This document shows positions 6,718 through 8,850 of a stretch of 8,850 nucleotides of DNA, piece by piece. How positions within the stretch are numbered: the stretch's first letter is position 1; each line of letters starts with the position of its first letter. Source of the DNA: CAYZPB01 sp964568525 (GTDB lineage Bacteria; Bacillota; Bacilli; Tepidibacillales; Tepidibacillaceae); the NCBI GenBank assembly GCA_964568525.1, contig CAZMPM010000033.1, positions 1 to 8,850 of the forward strand. Reading direction: 5' to 3'. Made by a program: the position numbers and the translations under genes. The notes below the pieces were generated by a model. The model did no database searches, was not told the DNA's origin, and worked only from the letters and a program-made list of their open reading frames with translations.

Positions 6718-7524
6718 TTATTCTCCAAAGTATTTGCTGAAGATTTCATCATATGTGCCATTAGCTTTGATCTTTTTAAGACCTTCATTTACCTTATTAA
6801 TCAGCCCATCAGTTCTACCTTTTTTAGCCGCAATCCCATAGTTCTCAACTTCAAACTCAGGGTCTTTAACTAATTCGAAACCTGATGCTGCAGTCGGAAC
6901 AACTTTTAAATACTCTTGAAGAACTGCATTATCAATAACAACGGCATCCAGACGACCTAATAGCAGATCATCCACTGCTGCAGGCGCTTCATTATATCCC
7001 TTAATACCAGCATAAGTCTCACCGAAAGCATCCGCTACGACAAAGTTACCAGTTGTAGCAGTCTGAACACCAATATTTTTACCTGCTAAATCAGCAAGTT
7101 TTGTGATACCAGAACCTTTTTTTACCATCATTAATTGGTTAGCTTGGAAATACGGATCGGTGAAATCATAAAGTTTCTGGCGGTCTTCCCTTATTGTGAT
7201 TGATGAAATACCAAGGTCAATTGAACCATTATCAAGACCGGCAAACATCGGATCCCAACCAGTGTGTTTGATTTCAATTTTAATTCCGGCAGCCTCAGCT
7301 ATTGCTCTGATGATGTCCATGTCAAAGCCAATATAGTTGCCGTTTTCATCGATTGATTCCATTGGCGGATATTCTGCATCTGTACCAACGACGTAAACTT
7401 TATCGGTTGTACCATTATCAACATCATTATTAGGCTCATCTTCAGCAGAACCATTACAAGCTGCTAAGCTAAAAATTAAGGCAACCGCAATTACTAATGT
7501 AAATAATACTTTAAACTTTTTCAT
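6718..7524 (-). CDS. Polar amino acid ABC importer, substrate-binding lipoprotein (SBP_bac_3 family)
   Basis: This lipid-anchored extracellular receptor captures an amino acid and delivers it to the permease. The 268-residue precursor has a Lys-rich start, a hydrophobic core (about 8-20) and lipobox LAAC with lipidated Cys23. An acidic, Asn-rich spacer (24-42) precedes the two-lobed fold. Family features: VVGTDAEYPPME (46-57), GFDMDIIRAIAE (67-77), the GLDNGSIDLGISSITI stretch with ligand-carboxylate Arg probably R115 in EDRQKLYDFTDPY, and VVIDN (195-199), whose D198 probably contacts the ligand amino group. The ATG at 7524 has AGGGG (7537-7533) eight bases upstream. It is first in the importer operon and lies behind its own promoter. 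It resembles glutamine/arginine-type receptors more than cystine ones, but the ligand cannot be fixed. Confidence 0.94.
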   Translation of the reverse strand: MKKFKVLFTLVIAVALIFSLAACNGSAEDEPNNDVDNGTTDKVYVVGTDAEYPPMESIDENGNYIGFDMDIIRAIAEAAGIKIEIKHTGWDPMFAGLDNGSIDLGISSITIREDRQKLYDFTDPYFQANQLMMVKKGSGITKLADLAGKNIGVQTATTGNFVVADAFGETYAGIKGYNEAPAAVDDLLLGRLDAVVIDNAVLQEYLKVVPTAASGFELVKDPEFEVENYGIAAKKGRTDGLINKVNEGLKKIKANGTYDEIFSKYFGE

Positions 7525-7605
7525 TTTTTCTACCCCTTTGTCTTATAGTTCGATACATAATTATAATGTAAAACTGAATATTTAAACATTTTACGTATAA
7601 ATGGC

Positions 7606-7634
7606 ATTATATACTGTTGCAAAATAAAATGCAA
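7606..7634 (-). promoter_or_regulatory. Candidate promoter of the amino acid importer operon
   Basis: On the minus strand TTGCAT (7634-7629), a 17-base spacer and a perfect TATAAT (7611-7606) lie just past the comFC stop. Transcription would begin near 7600, giving a leader of about 75 bases before the receptor ATG. The -35 is weak (TTG conserved) and the -10 is ideal, a pattern often seen at regulated promoters. Found by eye. Confidence 0.55.
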
Positions 7635-7636
7635 CA
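7615..7636 (-). promoter_or_regulatory. Inverted repeat overlapping the importer promoter; possible operator or comFC 3' hairpin
   Basis: TGTTGCA (7615-7621) and its complement TGCAACA (7630-7636) are perfect seven-base arms separated by eight A/T bases. The repeat covers the candidate -35 and most of the spacer, where a repressor could block RNA polymerase. It also starts six bases after the comFC stop, so it could form an RNA stem at the end of the comF transcript, although no U run follows. Both readings are inference. Confidence 0.45.
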
Positions 7637-7641
7637 ATTAT

Positions 7642-8424
7642 TTACGACAAAATTTCCTGATCATAGGCGCGAGCTACGGTTAGGACATAAACTGTTGCGA
7701 CACCAACACTGTTGATTAGCGTCGAACCCGCATGTTCAGCTGTTGCCCCGGTTGTATAAATATCATCAATGATGAGTAGGCGTTTATTAGCAAGTCTAGC
7801 GCTTTCAGCAGGATTAACTTGAAAACTGTGTTCAGTCTGAATAAAGCGGTTAGCGCGCACCTGTTTGCTGAGTTTTTCTGTTGCTTTTACTTTGATTAGT
7901 GCAGTTAAATAAGGGATGCCGGTTAGCTTGCTTAGTTGAGTAGCAATTAATTCGGATTGGTTAAAGGAGCGCTCAATCAAGCGTCCCTGATGCAGTGGGA
8001 TAGCGGTGATAAAATCGATCTGACAATCGGAATAATACTCTTGATAGGTTAGGTACAGCATTCGCGCCAACGGCGTGGCGATACTGCGCTTGCCTCCATA
8101 TTTATATAAAAAAATTAGGTTTTGTGCCGACTGGTTATAAAGCCACGAGCTACGTTGATAGCGGTGGATGGTGGTTCCGCTAGACTTAGATCGCACGCAA
8201 TCGGCACAAACTAGTAAACTTGGATTTTCTTGATCAACTGAAGCAGCATAACGGTCCGTTGCAAAAGGCTTATGGCAACGATCACAGAAAGGCGCAAAAG
8301 GTTTAACCAGGGAATCGGCACAAGTCTGGCAGATTCCCGTTTTCACCAACTGAACGGTTAATTGATTACAGATTGGACAGCGGACTTGCGGTACAATTAA
8401 ATTGTAAAAGAATTTTTTAAGCAT
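7642..8424 (-). CDS. comFC: ComFC-type competence protein (zinc-finger phosphoribosyltransferase-like)
   Basis: ComFC/GntX-like proteins support uptake or processing of transforming single-stranded DNA, acting in the cytoplasm with ComFA. The 260 residues open with Cys pairs C16-C19, C32-C35, C47-C50 and C73-C76, enough for two zinc sites. The family motif LYKYGGKR (106-113) follows, then IPLHQGRLIERSFNQSELIA (142-161), and a type I phosphoribosyltransferase PRPP loop LIIDDIYTTGAT (217-228). The length is a little above that of typical family members (about 230-240). The ATG at 8424 overlaps the end of comFA by 28 bases, and the nearest purine-rich motif (AAAGGA) is 13 bases upstream. Translation is therefore probably coupled to comFA. 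No in-frame alternative start lies nearby. The stop is followed by the importer promoter region. Confidence 0.94.
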   Translation of the reverse strand: MLKKFFYNLIVPQVRCPICNQLTVQLVKTGICQTCADSLVKPFAPFCDRCHKPFATDRYAASVDQENPSLLVCADCVRSKSSGTTIHRYQRSSWLYNQSAQNLIFLYKYGGKRSIATPLARMLYLTYQEYYSDCQIDFITAIPLHQGRLIERSFNQSELIATQLSKLTGIPYLTALIKVKATEKLSKQVRANRFIQTEHSFQVNPAESARLANKRLLIIDDIYTTGATAEHAGSTLINSVGVATVYVLTVARAYDQEILS

Positions 8425-8850
8425 GCACGCTGATTCATCCTTTGAATCTGTTTGATTGAGCGCTTGATTGAATTGGTCTGATACTTAGAAGCAAACCAGA
8501 CTAACCCACCCGGATAAGCTTGCGACCGTCCGACACGACCAGCAATCTGGACAAGTGTCGATTCATCGTAAATATTATGAGAAGCATCTAGCACTAAAAC
8601 ATGCAGATTAGAAAAGGTCACACCGCGCTCGAGAATCGTTGTTGTCACTAGAAAACGGATCTCGCCTTCTCTGAATTTATCTACCTGTTTATAGTATTCG
8701 CGATCACCTGCATGAATTCCTTTTATTTTTTGAAAATATTTTAAATTTTTTAATTTTTTTTCAGAAAAACGAGAATTTATTTTGTTGGTCCACTCGTGAA
8801 CTGCCTCAACCGTTGGTACAAAGATTAACCCGCAACCCTCAAGTCGCTCC
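8397..8850 (-). CDS. comFA: ComFA-type competence DNA helicase/translocase, C-terminal part
   Basis: ComFA is a superfamily 2 ATPase thought to pull incoming single-stranded DNA into the cell during transformation. The frame enters from the window edge (first full codon at 8849) and ends at TAA 8399-8397, giving 150 residues: most of the second RecA-like domain. Recognisable helicase blocks in order: GLIFVPTVEAVHEW, GIHAGDREYYK, then FREGEIRFLVTTTILERGVT, and motif VI LVQIAGRVGRSQAYPGG near the C-terminus. An ATG at 8648 begins an internal fragment only and is not the start, since the open frame and helicase motifs continue upstream of it. The N-terminal zinc finger and Walker motifs lie outside the window. 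An A-rich stretch (8716-8761) encodes a Lys-rich segment and includes eight consecutive A on the coding strand. It overlaps comFC by 28 bases. Confidence 0.95.
   Translation of the reverse strand, partial: ERLEGCGLIFVPTVEAVHEWTNKINSRFSEKKLKNLKYFQKIKGIHAGDREYYKQVDKFREGEIRFLVTTTILERGVTFSNLHVLVLDASHNIYDESTLVQIAGRVGRSQAYPGGLVWFASKYQTNSIKRSIKQIQRMNQRACLKNSFTI

Noticed and set aside
7568..7586. Possible CodY-like box in the importer leader (AATATTCAG on the minus strand)
   Set aside because: Only the left half resembles the AATTTTCWGAAAATT consensus; the right half does not match.
8716..8761. A/T-rich run in comFA as a frameshift or damage
   Set aside because: The frame stays open through it and conserved ComFA motifs occur in the same frame on both sides.
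1..8850. CRISPR array, defence island, prophage or transposon
   Set aside because: No regularly spaced repeats, cas, integrase or transposase-like genes were seen; every large open frame belongs to a housekeeping, competence, transport or envelope family.

Overview
This is chromosomal DNA of a low-to-moderate GC Bacillota (Firmicutes) bacterium. Supporting signs are a comFA-comFC competence pair, a long-form hpf, secA followed by prfB, strong AGGAGG-type ribosome binding sites, a lipoprotein amino-acid binding protein and a LiaF-like membrane protein. UGA is read as stop: prfB carries the classic RF2 autoregulatory UGA frameshift. I cannot name genus or species from the sequence alone.

Layout, right to left because most genes are on the minus strand. 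The 3' part of comFA (8397-8850, cut by the window edge) overlaps comFC (7642-8424). Next comes a polar amino acid ABC importer: lipoprotein receptor (6718-7524), permease (5917-6609) and ATPase (5198-5920, TTG start overlapping the permease stop). After that lie hpf (4578-5132), then a single plus-strand gene (3459-4508) for a three-TM LiaF-like/DUF4097 protein, then secA (777-3278) and the first two thirds of prfB (1-755).

The order comFA-comFC-hpf-secA-prfB is a familiar backbone in Bacilli. Here it appears interrupted twice: by the importer operon between comFC and hpf, and by the convergent/divergent envelope gene between hpf and secA. hpf and the envelope gene converge on one bidirectional terminator (4513-4541). 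The envelope gene and secA diverge from a 180-bp region with one candidate promoter for each.

The genes cover DNA uptake (ComFA/ComFC), amino acid import, ribosome hibernation (HPF), envelope sensing, protein export (SecA) and translation termination (RF2). No CRISPR array, transposase, tRNA, rRNA or phage gene was seen, and no gene-free stretch exceeds 300 bases. The most notable points are the intact RF2 frameshift site, the envelope gene back-to-back with secA, a palindrome overlapping the importer promoter, and several intergenic hairpins. I found no clearly new multi-gene system.
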